Shown piece after piece: positions 1 to 5,192 of a stretch of DNA of 5,192 nt; position 1 is the first letter of the stretch; the number at the start of each line of letters is the position of its first letter. Made by a program: the position numbers and the translations under genes. Below the pieces are notes generated by a model. That model was not told the origin of the DNA and searched no databases. It saw only the letters and a program-made list of their open reading frames with translations. This DNA comes from Chloroflexota bacterium. GTDB taxonomy: Bacteria; Chloroflexota; Dehalococcoidia; SAR202; UBA11138. The DNA lies in the NCBI GenBank assembly GCA_022566975.1, contig JADFHV010000178.1:1-5192 (forward strand), written 5' to 3'.

Positions 1-536
1 TGCTCTGGTTCGCAGGATAACAGGCGGCCGCCCTTGGGTCCTTCCCAGCAGGATTGGAACGCGAAAGGAATCCCGCCCAGGTGACGGCCCTGGTGGGCCC
101 GCTCCCCCAATCCCTTCTTGATGTGGGTGCTGAGGGAATCGCTGAAATATTCGGCAAATCCCGCCAGCATGGTGGTCATTAGCTTGCCTTGTGGCGTCGA
201 ATAGTCAATGTTCTCGGTGATGGATACCAGGGACACGTTGTTCTTGGCAAGGTTACCCAGTGACTCCAGAGCGATGCGGGTGTTACGGGCCCATCGGTCC
301 AGGGTGTGGACCACAACCACGTCGAACTCATTCTTCCTCGCATCCTCCAGCAACTGTCTAAAGGCCGGCCGCTTGCTGATGGAGTCCACGTGGGCGCTGC
401 GCCCCTCTTCTCGGTAGACCCCTACAGGTTCCCAGCCCCGATTCTTGCACAACTCCAGGAACAGCCGCTCCTGGGCGTCCAGGGAGTGGCCCTCGACCTG
501 AGTCTGGGCGATACCGTGCTCTTGAAGAAGGTGCAC
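1..536 (-). CDS. Serine site-specific recombinase (resolvase/invertase family), partial and with an abnormal N-terminus, probably a pseudogene
   Basis: This frame has no stop and runs off the left edge; at least 178 codons are visible from a possible GTG at 536-534. An in-frame TGA at 551-549 limits any earlier start. Family features of the resolvase catalytic domain are clear: [13 protein letters not shown] (residues 13-25), LDRWARN (79-85, matching the usual LDRLSRN arginine motif), and TPQGKLM (114-120) followed by the long helix with GFAEYF. A Gly-rich [11 protein letters not shown] then leads into the PF07508-type recombinase domain, which is cut off. Such enzymes cut and rejoin DNA through a serine nucleophile in an RVS motif four residues before the Q of QVEG. 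Here that position reads HGI, with isoleucine where serine should be, and the preceding beta strand is not recognisable. Its upstream DNA is the coding region of a DUF951 gene on the other strand. I infer a 5'-truncated, catalytically dead gene. An assembly chimera is the alternative. Confidence 0.8.
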   Translation of the reverse strand, partial: MHLLQEHGIAQTQVEGHSLDAQERLFLELCKNRGWEPVGVYREEGRSAHVDSISKRPAFRQLLEDARKNEFDVVVVHTLDRWARNTRIALESLGNLAKNNVSLVSITENIDYSTPQGKLMTTMLAGFAEYFSDSLSTHIKKGLGERAHQGRHLGGIPFAFQSCWEGPKGGRLLSCEPE

Positions 537-677
537 CCATGCGGTGGGTCAGAGTGGGAGGTTGTCCGGCTGGGGGCCGACATCGGGCTCCGGTGCCGCC
601 GATGCCAGCGTCGGGTCCTGATGCCCAGGTCGGCTCTAGACAAGCGGCTGAAGTCTGTGCTTCCCGGAGAAGTTTGA
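486..677 (+). CDS. DUF951 family protein (small, cysteine-containing)
   Basis: From GTG at 486 this gives 63 residues, the normal size for DUF951 (YyzM-like) proteins, whose function is unknown to me. Recognisable family features are [13 protein letters not shown] (3-15), the HPCGG motif (17-21), [13 protein letters not shown] (23-35), a CxxC pair (Cys37, Cys40) and RRVLMPRS (42-49). Cys19 together with the CxxC suggests a metal or nucleic-acid binding role, by inference only. The frame stays open upstream to an ATG at 306, but that extension is antisense to the recombinase and does not look like DUF951, so I chose GTG 486. No convincing Shine-Dalgarno sequence sits at a normal distance: AGGGA directly touches the GTG, and AGGA at 457-460 is too far away. 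The native leader therefore appears to have been replaced, and expression is uncertain. Confidence 0.8.
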   Translation: MALDLSLGDTVLLKKVHPCGGSEWEVVRLGADIGLRCRRCQRRVLMPRSALDKRLKSVLPGEV

Positions 678-718
678 CCGCCAGTCGATGGGGTTATGCG
701 TTACTTCGAGGCCTCAAT

Positions 719-734
719 GCGGGCCGCCGCCCGC
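719..734. other. Small GC-rich hairpin downstream of DUF951
   Basis: Perfect 6-bp arms GCGGGC and GCCCGC flank a 4-nt loop, about 40 nt past the DUF951 stop. No T-run follows, so it does not qualify as an intrinsic terminator. It could be a weak or Rho-assisted stop, or chance in GC-rich DNA. Apart from this and the promoter at 819-847, I see nothing in the intergenic stretch 678-885. Confidence 0.2.
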
Positions 735-818
735 TCCATCCGGTCACCAGTCAACACCGCTTCCAGAAATATATGTCTGTGACGAGGGTTTTGGCCCATA
801 CACCCGCCCAAAGATCCG

Positions 819-847
819 TTGACACCGCCATTGCTTGAACCTAAAAT
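819..847 (+). promoter_or_regulatory. Sigma70-type promoter of the bifunctional nuclease gene
   Basis: The -35 box TTGACA (819-824) is a perfect consensus match. A 17-nt spacer separates it from the -10 box TAAAAT (842-847), which matches TATAAT at five of six positions. Transcription would start near 854, giving a leader of about 75 nt before the ATG at 931. The surrounding 30 bases are AT-richer than the window average. Confidence 0.75.
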
Positions 848-915
848 GAATTTGTGGGCCTGAAAGCCGACCTGGCTGCGGGTAGGTGAGGGGCTCGATG
901 TCGCGTAGGATCACT

Positions 916-923
916 GGAAGGAG
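916..923 (+). promoter_or_regulatory. Ribosome binding site deciding the start of the BFN gene
   Basis: GGAAGGAG lies 7 nt before the ATG at 931. In-frame upstream starts at 886 (GTG) and 898 (ATG) lack such a site and would add 11-15 residues (MRGSMSRRITG and on) that are not part of the family, so 931 is preferred. Confidence 0.75.
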
Positions 924-930
924 CGGGTTC

Positions 931-1509
931 ATGCTGGAGATGAGTATAGACAGCATACGCGTCAGTCTGATGAACTATCAGAGGGTCGTGATACTCCGGG
1001 TGAAGGACTCGGACCGTTATCTTCCCATCTGGATCGGCCCGTCTGAGGCCGACTCCATAGCGCTCAAGCTACAGGACGTCTCAGTACCTCGTCCTATGAC
1101 ACACGATCTGCTGGGCTCCATCATCTCCAGTCTGGGCGCCACCGTCAACCACATCGTCGTCTCGGAGCTCAGTAACGACACCTTTTACGCCAAAATCGTG
1201 ATCCAGCACAACGGCACCACCTTGGAGGTGGACTCGAGGCCCAGCGACGCGATTGCCCTGGCCGTGCGTGCTCAGGCCCCCATCTACGCCGACGACGAGG
1301 TGGTGGCGAAAGCCGGCGTCAGGATGGACATGGAGACGGGGAAGCCCATCGTTCCTGGAGAGGACGGCGAAGCCCCGCGGCCGCTGAGGGAGGAGGAGCT
1401 CAAGAGCCTGTCAGCCTTCAAGGACTTTGTCGACACGCTGGATCTCGAGGACCTGGGTTCTGAGCACAGGCACAAGGAAGAGCCACCGACGGCTGCTCCT
1501 GAGGTGTAG
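931..1509 (+). CDS. Bifunctional nuclease family protein (BFN domain, DUF151)
   Basis: The 192-residue product is complete and of usual length. The BFN/DUF151 domain (PF02577) fills about residues 3-130. It shows the N-terminal strand MSIDSIRVS, the hallmark YLPIWIGPSEADSIAL (30-45), RPMTHDLL (54-61) and DSRPSDAIALAVR (101-113). An acidic tail carries the helical segment REEELKSLSAFKDFVDTL (153-170), as often seen after this domain, then a short Pro/Glu-rich end. Plant members were reported to have DNase and RNase activity, while bacterial members are mostly uncharacterised, so nuclease action here is by family only. It is probably cytoplasmic: no signal peptide or membrane segment is visible. 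It has its own promoter, a strong ribosome binding site and a terminator, so it is likely transcribed alone. Confidence 0.93.
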   Translation: MLEMSIDSIRVSLMNYQRVVILRVKDSDRYLPIWIGPSEADSIALKLQDVSVPRPMTHDLLGSIISSLGATVNHIVVSELSNDTFYAKIVIQHNGTTLEVDSRPSDAIALAVRAQAPIYADDEVVAKAGVRMDMETGKPIVPGEDGEAPRPLREEELKSLSAFKDFVDTLDLEDLGSEHRHKEEPPTAAPEV

Positions 1510-1536
1510 CAGCCCCAGACTGCAGCAGAGAGCGTG

Positions 1537-1570
1537 AAGGCCCCACCGATGCAGGTGGGGCCTTTCTCAT
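1537..1570 (+). terminator. Rho-independent terminator of the BFN gene
   Basis: Perfect 11-bp arms AAGGCCCCACC (1537-1547) and GGTGGGGCCTT (1554-1564) enclose the loop GATGCA and run into TTTCTCATT. The hairpin starts 28 nt after the BFN stop codon. The tail is short and interrupted by C, but the stem is very stable. It insulates the BFN unit from the large gene downstream. Confidence 0.88.
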
Positions 1571-1582
1571 TCCAGGCAGTGT

Positions 1583-1618
1583 CCAAGGGCCAAGAGAGGG
1601 ATCTCGCGTGGCCCGTGG
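1583..1618. repeat. Inverted repeat just upstream of the large gene's promoter
   Basis: Arms CCAaGGGCCA (1583-1592) and TGGCCCgTGG (1609-1618) match at 9 of 10 positions. A nested 4-bp pairing GAGA (1594-1597) with TCTC (1602-1605) lies inside. The repeat ends 8 nt before the -35 box at 1627. The position fits a regulator binding site or a second hairpin behind the terminator; no known operator is recognised. Confidence 0.4.
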
Positions 1619-1626
1619 TGTCCTCC

Positions 1627-1654
1627 TTGACGCGCTACCGCCGCCGCATATAAT
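1627..1654 (+). promoter_or_regulatory. Sigma70-type promoter of the large surface protein gene
   Basis: The -35 box TTGACG (1627-1632) is five of six to consensus. After a 16-nt spacer comes a perfect -10 box TATAAT (1649-1654). The predicted start is near 1661, leaving a leader of about 35 nt. With the upstream terminator this defines a separate transcription unit. Confidence 0.78.
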
Positions 1655-1682
1655 GACACTGACTCTCCCTATCCGGTCCCAA

Positions 1683-1688
1683 GAGGTG
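1683..1688 (+). promoter_or_regulatory. Ribosome binding site selecting GTG 1696
   Basis: GAGGTG within AAGAGGTG sits 7 nt before GTG 1696 and only 4 nt before the in-frame TTG 1693. An in-frame TGA at 1660-1662 excludes earlier starts, so the choice is between these two adjacent codons. Spacing favours GTG 1696. Confidence 0.6.
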
Positions 1689-1695
1689 CCCCTTG

Positions 1696-4600
1696 GTGGA
1701 CGAGCGGGACGAAGAGGGCGGAAAAGAAGACCTCTTCGATAAAGAAGACAAGTTCGATGCCTTCACGCCTGAGGGCGAGGCCCTGGGCTACATAACCCTC
1801 GAGCAGGCCCGTCTCGTGGCGATGCAGACCGCCAGGGACGACCCCGGCAACTACGGCTCACGCTTCAGCGGCGTGCGCATGGTGTACGAGGTCGTTGAGC
1901 AAGACGAGGGTGAGGACTACTACACCATCACCATGACGTTCCGGCCTGAAGGCGACTTCAGGGGCACGCCGGGGCGAGAGCAATTCGTGATAGAGAAGGA
2001 GGGGCGAGTCGCCTACCGCCAGGTGCCGAGTTTGCCTAGCCGTGGGCGAAGATTCCCCATCCTTCCGGTGGCCATCGCGCTGGTGGTCGTCGTTGCGGCG
2101 GTGGGTGTCGTGGGCGTGCTGTTCGCTTCCGGTGGCGACGATGGCGGAGCCGCTGATACGCCCGTGGCGGCCCTTGCCCCCACGGCCGCGCCCGTAGTCC
2201 CTGCCGCCGTCCCGGCGCCGACGTCTACCGCGACACCGGTGCCCGTCCCGACCGTCGTGCCTACGGTGGCTCCTCAACCCATTGCGCCTACGGCGGTTCC
2301 CCAGCCTTCTCCATCACGCTCGCCCACTGTGCGCCCAGTTTCAACACCCACCGAGGTACCCCCGCCCGTCTCATTTCTGAGCCAGGAGAACTTGATCTAC
2401 GCCCTCAGGGACCTGCCTCCAAGCTTCCTGCAGGTGGACCCCACCGAACTGGGAGTATCGGTCGAATCCTTTGGCGAAGTCTTCACACAGCTCGTCGCCT
2501 TTGCCAGCACCGATCCCCTCGAGTTCATCTTCAGCGCGGCAGGCCGGATGACCAACCTCCAGAGGATACAGCTGGAGATAGAGCTGGCCGATCCGGACCG
2601 ATATTTCGAAGACTTCATGGCGGGCTTCATAGGGCCCGGGGAACAGGACCTGGAGATCATGGACTTTGGGTTCCTGGATGTCCCCCCTGTGGGAGGCAGC
2701 TCCGTCGGAATCTACGTCGTCTTCCAGTCTCAGGGGGTGGTGCTGCGCCAGGATGTGCTCCAGTTCACCAGAGGGAACATGGCCGGCCTGGTCTTCAGCA
2801 TGTATCCACCGGGCGAGTTTCCCACGGTAACGATCGATGAGGCGGCATTTCTGGTCGACGACGAGCTTCGGCGCTTCCCCCAGGGGATAGCCGTCGCTCC
2901 CACACGCACACCTGCGCCCGGTGCACCCACATCGACTCCGCCGCCCACCTTCCCTCCGGCTTCCCTGACCGCCTTTCCGACCTCGGTGCAGGTTGGGCAG
3001 GTGATCACCGTGGCGTGGTCCGGAGCCCCGGGAACCAGCGGCGACTGGATAGCGATGTACCAGATAGGCGCCGTCAATGAAGACTACGGCGATTGGGACT
3101 ACACGGCCGGTCGCACCGATGGGACCATGACATTCATCGCTCCGTCGGTGCCGGGCACCTACGAGTTCCGCCTTTTGCCCAACGACGAGTACCAGGACAT
3201 CGCCAGGAGCGAGCTCATCTTGGTCCTCGGGGCGACGGTCCAGGACGATCACGGTAACTCAACCGCAGATGCGACGCTCCTGGGGCCAGGGGTGACGTTC
3301 GGGGTCATCGATCCATCGGATGACGTCGACTACTTCGAGTTCTTCGCCCAGCCAGGCTTCATCTATACCGTTGAGGTACAGCTCGACGGCCATCCCGATA
3401 CGGTGGCCACCCTTTTCGATACCTTCGGAGAGTTCATCCTGGTGAGTGACGATGCTGACGGGCTCAGCGGCGGGTCCCGGGTCCACTGGTTGTCAGAGAC
3501 CGGAGGCCGGTACTTCGTCGAGGTCAAGTCCTTCAATCAGGACGCAGAGACAGGGGAGTACGCCGTGGTGCTGTCGTCGGTAGGGCCCAGCGAGGACGAC
3601 CACGGTTTCTCCTTTGACACCGCCACGTTCGTCGCCCCGGGGTTTACCCCCGGCTTCATCATCAACCCGGCCGACATGGACTTTTTCGTCTTCGAGGCGC
3701 AGCCAGGGGCCGAGTACACGATCGAGGTGCGTCTCGGGACCCACCCGGACACGGTGCTGGAGCTCTACAACGCGTTTGGCACCATGCTGGACGAAAACGA
3801 CGAAGGGGTGGGGCTCAACGGGGGATCGCGGCTCGTCCTGACCACGAGCTCGACGGGCCAGTTCTATGCCGTAGTCCGCTCCTTCGACAACGTAGAGGGG
3901 TCCGGCTCGTACGTGCTGGCCCTGCTGGTTGTGGGCGAAGCGACGCCCACACCGACACCCTTCGTTCCGCCGACACCCACGTCAACACCGGTGCCAGTGC
4001 CGCCCAACCTGGTGCCGTTCGCGCCCGAGGGCTGGCAGGCGCCGCTGGTCGTCTCGCAGGCGCCTTCGTCGTTCGTAGATCTAGCGCCGCCCGGGGGAGG
4101 GCCCTTCGAGGCTGGGAAGGGGTTGTTCATCCACTGGGCGGTGAAGAACGTCTCCACGACTGTCATCGAGCAGCAGTTCCGCGTGGCCATCTCGGTGGAT
4201 GGGGAGGTAGTGGACACCTTCCTTGTACTGGGCCTCGGAGACCAGGAGATCGAGAGGCGGCTCAATGTCCCGGTGGTACTCCATACGTCCGGCGCCCACA
4301 CCGTGTCAATGACGGTCGACTTCCTCAGTCAGGTCGTGGAGAGCAGCGAGGGCGACAACACCTTCTCCACCATTATCTTCGTGGTGGTGCCGCAGCCTAC
4401 GCCGACCCCTACGGCTATACCGGTCTTCGACGACCACGGCGACTCTATAGCCACCGCCACCTTCATTGGCGAGGGGCAGATGCCGGGCCGCATAAACCCC
4501 GCCTCTGACGTCGACTTCTTCCGCTTCTCCGCACAGGCTGGGATCACCTATACCATCGAGGTGCACCTGGAGACGCACCCGGACACTGTCTTGACCCTTT

Positions 4601-5192
4601 ACTCCTCCATCGGCGCGTTCCTGGACGAAAACGACGACGCAACCGATCTCGGAACTGGGTCACGGATCACCTGGACGGCGTCTGTAGCCGGCAACCTCTT
4701 CGTGGCCGTCCGCTCCTTCGACCAGAGCTTGGAGACCGGCTCATACAACCTCGTGCTCAAGGCGAGCCTTGCGCCGACGCCGACGCCGACGCCGACACCG
4801 ACTCCGGTGCCGGCGGGTGGCGTGCTCGTGCTGAGCGGGGGGAATGCTGTTGCTGACAAGGCGGTGCTGGATGCCTTGACCGCACGGGGACTGCCCGCGA
4901 CCCTGGGAGTAGAGACTTGGCAATGGAATGGCACCCAGCACGACCTCAGCGGGTTTGACGTTGTCGTGCTCTTGAACAGCTATAACTGGGCGTCCGGCAG
5001 CATGCCGAACGCCGGTGCGACGGCCCTGAAGGATTACGTGGCCGGAGGCGCGGGTGTGGTCACAGGGGAATGGCTGCTGTTCAACGTCGCCAATGGGACA
5101 CACACAGGACTCGCTCCCATGCTCCCCGCGACATATCTATCCGATGGCCAAGAAGACCACGCATCTTATGAGCGGGTCAAATCAAACCCCTT
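1696..5192 (+). CDS. Large membrane-anchored modular surface protein with PPC and CARDB-like domains, C-terminus cut by window edge
   Basis: At least 1165 codons without a stop. Seen in order: an acidic cytoplasmic domain (about 1-115, with LGYITLEQARLVAMQTARD and a YYTITMTFRP strand); basic RGRR (117-120) then a hydrophobic helix (about 120-144), giving an N-in, C-out anchor with no cleavable signal peptide. A Pro/Thr/Ala/Val-rich stalk spans about 146-226. An unrecognised domain follows (about 229-395, beginning LIYALRDLPPSFLQV), then a TP-rich linker (402-421) and a beta-sandwich-like module (425-513, with WSGAPG, DWIAMY and GTYEFRLLPND). Next come PPC modules (PF04151) at 517-630 and 634-746, a linker, a CARDB-like domain (772-898, with VKNVS, SVDGEVV and GDNTFSTI), a third PPC (912-1024), a TP repeat linker, and an alpha/beta domain from 1043 that resembles ThuA-like/GATase1 folds. 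PPC and CARDB domains are typical of secreted and cell-surface proteins. A role in adhesion, binding or sensing is inferred; no catalytic site is identified. It is monocistronic as far as visible. Confidence 0.88.
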   Translation, partial: MDERDEEGGKEDLFDKEDKFDAFTPEGEALGYITLEQARLVAMQTARDDPGNYGSRFSGVRMVYEVVEQDEGEDYYTITMTFRPEGDFRGTPGREQFVIEKEGRVAYRQVPSLPSRGRRFPILPVAIALVVVVAAVGVVGVLFASGGDDGGAADTPVAALAPTAAPVVPAAVPAPTSTATPVPVPTVVPTVAPQPIAPTAVPQPSPSRSPTVRPVSTPTEVPPPVSFLSQENLIYALRDLPPSFLQVDPTELGVSVESFGEVFTQLVAFASTDPLEFIFSAAGRMTNLQRIQLEIELADPDRYFEDFMAGFIGPGEQDLEIMDFGFLDVPPVGGSSVGIYVVFQSQGVVLRQDVLQFTRGNMAGLVFSMYPPGEFPTVTIDEAAFLVDDELRRFPQGIAVAPTRTPAPGAPTSTPPPTFPPASLTAFPTSVQVGQVITVAWSGAPGTSGDWIAMYQIGAVNEDYGDWDYTAGRTDGTMTFIAPSVPGTYEFRLLPNDEYQDIARSELILVLGATVQDDHGNSTADATLLGPGVTFGVIDPSDDVDYFEFFAQPGFIYTVEVQLDGHPDTVATLFDTFGEFILVSDDADGLSGGSRVHWLSETGGRYFVEVKSFNQDAETGEYAVVLSSVGPSEDDHGFSFDTATFVAPGFTPGFIINPADMDFFVFEAQPGAEYTIEVRLGTHPDTVLELYNAFGTMLDENDEGVGLNGGSRLVLTTSSTGQFYAVVRSFDNVEGSGSYVLALLVVGEATPTPTPFVPPTPTSTPVPVPPNLVPFAPEGWQAPLVVSQAPSSFVDLAPPGGGPFEAGKGLFIHWAVKNVSTTVIEQQFRVAISVDGEVVDTFLVLGLGDQEIERRLNVPVVLHTSGAHTVSMTVDFLSQVVESSEGDNTFSTIIFVVVPQPTPTPTAIPVFDDHGDSIATATFIGEGQMPGRINPASDVDFFRFSAQAGITYTIEVHLETHPDTVLTLYSSIGAFLDENDDATDLGTGSRITWTASVAGNLFVAVRSFDQSLETGSYNLVLKASLAPTPTPTPTPTPVPAGGVLVLSGGNAVADKAVLDALTARGLPATLGVETWQWNGTQHDLSGFDVVVLLNSYNWASGSMPNAGATALKDYVAGGAGVVTGEWLLFNVANGTHTGLAPMLPATYLSDGQEDHASYERVKSNP
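3244..3585 (+). repeat. PPC module 1 of the surface protein
   Basis: First of three homologous PPC-type (pre-peptidase C-terminal) beta-sandwich modules, residues 517-630. It opens with DDHGNS, has DDVDYFEF (542-549) and HPDTV (566-570), and closes with GEYAVVL. It is the most divergent copy: the LDENDD turn of the other two is replaced by LVSDDADG. Confidence 0.75.
3595..3933 (+). repeat. PPC module 2 of the surface protein
   Basis: Residues 634-746. It opens with DDHGFS, has ADMDFFVF (659-666), THPDTVLELY (682-691) and LDENDE (698-703), then GQFYAVVRSFD and a closing SGSYVLAL. It follows module 1 with only three intervening residues. The acidic DxD and DENDE turns could bind calcium, as is suspected for PPC domains. 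Confidence 0.78.
4429..4767 (+). repeat. PPC module 3 of the surface protein
   Basis: Residues 912-1024. It opens with DDHGDS, has SDVDFFRF (937-944), THPDTVLTLY (960-969) and LDENDD (976-981), then NLFVAVRSFD and a closing TGSYNLVL. It is closest to module 2: CTGGACGAAAACGACGA is identical at 3787-3803 and 4621-4637. It is separated from module 2 by the CARDB-like domain. Confidence 0.78.
4774..4806 (+). repeat. Hexanucleotide tandem repeat encoding a Thr-Pro linker
   Basis: CCG followed by five units of ACNCCG (ACG, ACG, ACG, ACA, ACT in the Thr codons), encoding alternating Pro and Thr. It forms the flexible linker between PPC module 3 and the last domain. The 6-bp unit keeps frame when copy number changes, so variation would alter linker length only. 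Confidence 0.85.

Noticed and set aside
208..417. A 69-codon plus-strand frame over the recombinase
   Set aside because: The minus strand carries a clear recombinase protein here, and the plus frame has no family features.
674..697. TTGACC followed by TTATGC-like sequence as an extra promoter
   Set aside because: No acceptable -10 box at proper spacing; the TTGACA/TAAAAT pair at 819-847 is far better.
886..930. Upstream GTG 886 or ATG 898 as the BFN start
   Set aside because: The family homology begins at MLEMSIDSIRV, and the strong ribosome binding site is placed for ATG 931.
539..956. Short frames on both strands (539-838 plus, 744-956 minus)
   Set aside because: They overlap DUF951, the promoter region or the BFN start, and none shows a ribosome binding site with recognisable protein content.
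1858..2277. A 139-codon minus-strand frame rich in Arg, Gly and His
   Set aside because: It is antisense to the membrane helix and Pro/Thr stalk, and its repetitive composition simply mirrors that sequence.
2371..3252. A 293-codon open frame on the minus strand
   Set aside because: It lies antisense to the surface protein, has a low-complexity Arg/Gly/His-rich composition and no recognisable family. It is a by-product of GC-rich codons in the real plus-strand gene.
3864..4301. A 145-codon minus-strand frame, with others at 4306-4578 and 4599-5103
   Set aside because: All are antisense shadows of the PPC/CARDB region; the Gly-Val repeats come from reading the Thr-Pro linkers backwards.
4774..4806. 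The hexamer repeat as an on/off phase-variation switch
   Set aside because: The unit is 6 bp, so slippage by whole units cannot shift the frame; only linker length could change.

Overview
The window looks like GC-rich bacterial chromosome. The mix of genes suggests a Chloroflexota relative of the Dehalococcoidia/SAR202 type: a DUF951 protein, a bifunctional-nuclease-family protein, and a very long membrane-anchored protein with Thr-Pro linkers joining PPC and CARDB-type modules. This assignment is inferred from gene content and protein style; no rRNA or other marker is present.

Layout. (1) Bases 1-536, minus strand: a serine site-specific recombinase that runs off the left edge. Its family match begins right where the next gene starts, and the segment that should carry the catalytic serine is absent. 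(2) Bases 486-677, plus strand: a small DUF951 protein whose first codons lie antisense to the recombinase N-terminus. (3) Bases 678-930: an intergenic stretch with one small GC-rich hairpin and a near-consensus promoter (TTGACA, 17 nt, TAAAAT). (4) Bases 931-1509, plus strand: a complete bifunctional nuclease (BFN/DUF151) protein with a good ribosome binding site, closed by a textbook intrinsic terminator. (5) Bases 1510-1695: terminator, an inverted repeat, a second strong promoter (TTGACG, 16 nt, TATAAT) and a ribosome binding site. (6) From 1696 to the right edge, plus strand: one uninterrupted frame of at least 1165 codons. It encodes a cytoplasmic N-terminal domain, one transmembrane helix, a Pro/Thr-rich stalk and a string of extracytoplasmic modules, ending in an alpha/beta domain cut by the window edge.

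The BFN gene and the giant surface protein each have their own promoter and are separated by a terminator, so they look like independent transcription units, not an operon. The recombinase/DUF951 overlap is the clearest sign of rearrangement. The surface protein is the most unusual gene and probably works in adhesion, ligand binding or envelope sensing, but its function cannot be read from the sequence. No tRNA, rRNA, CRISPR array or complete mobile element was seen.
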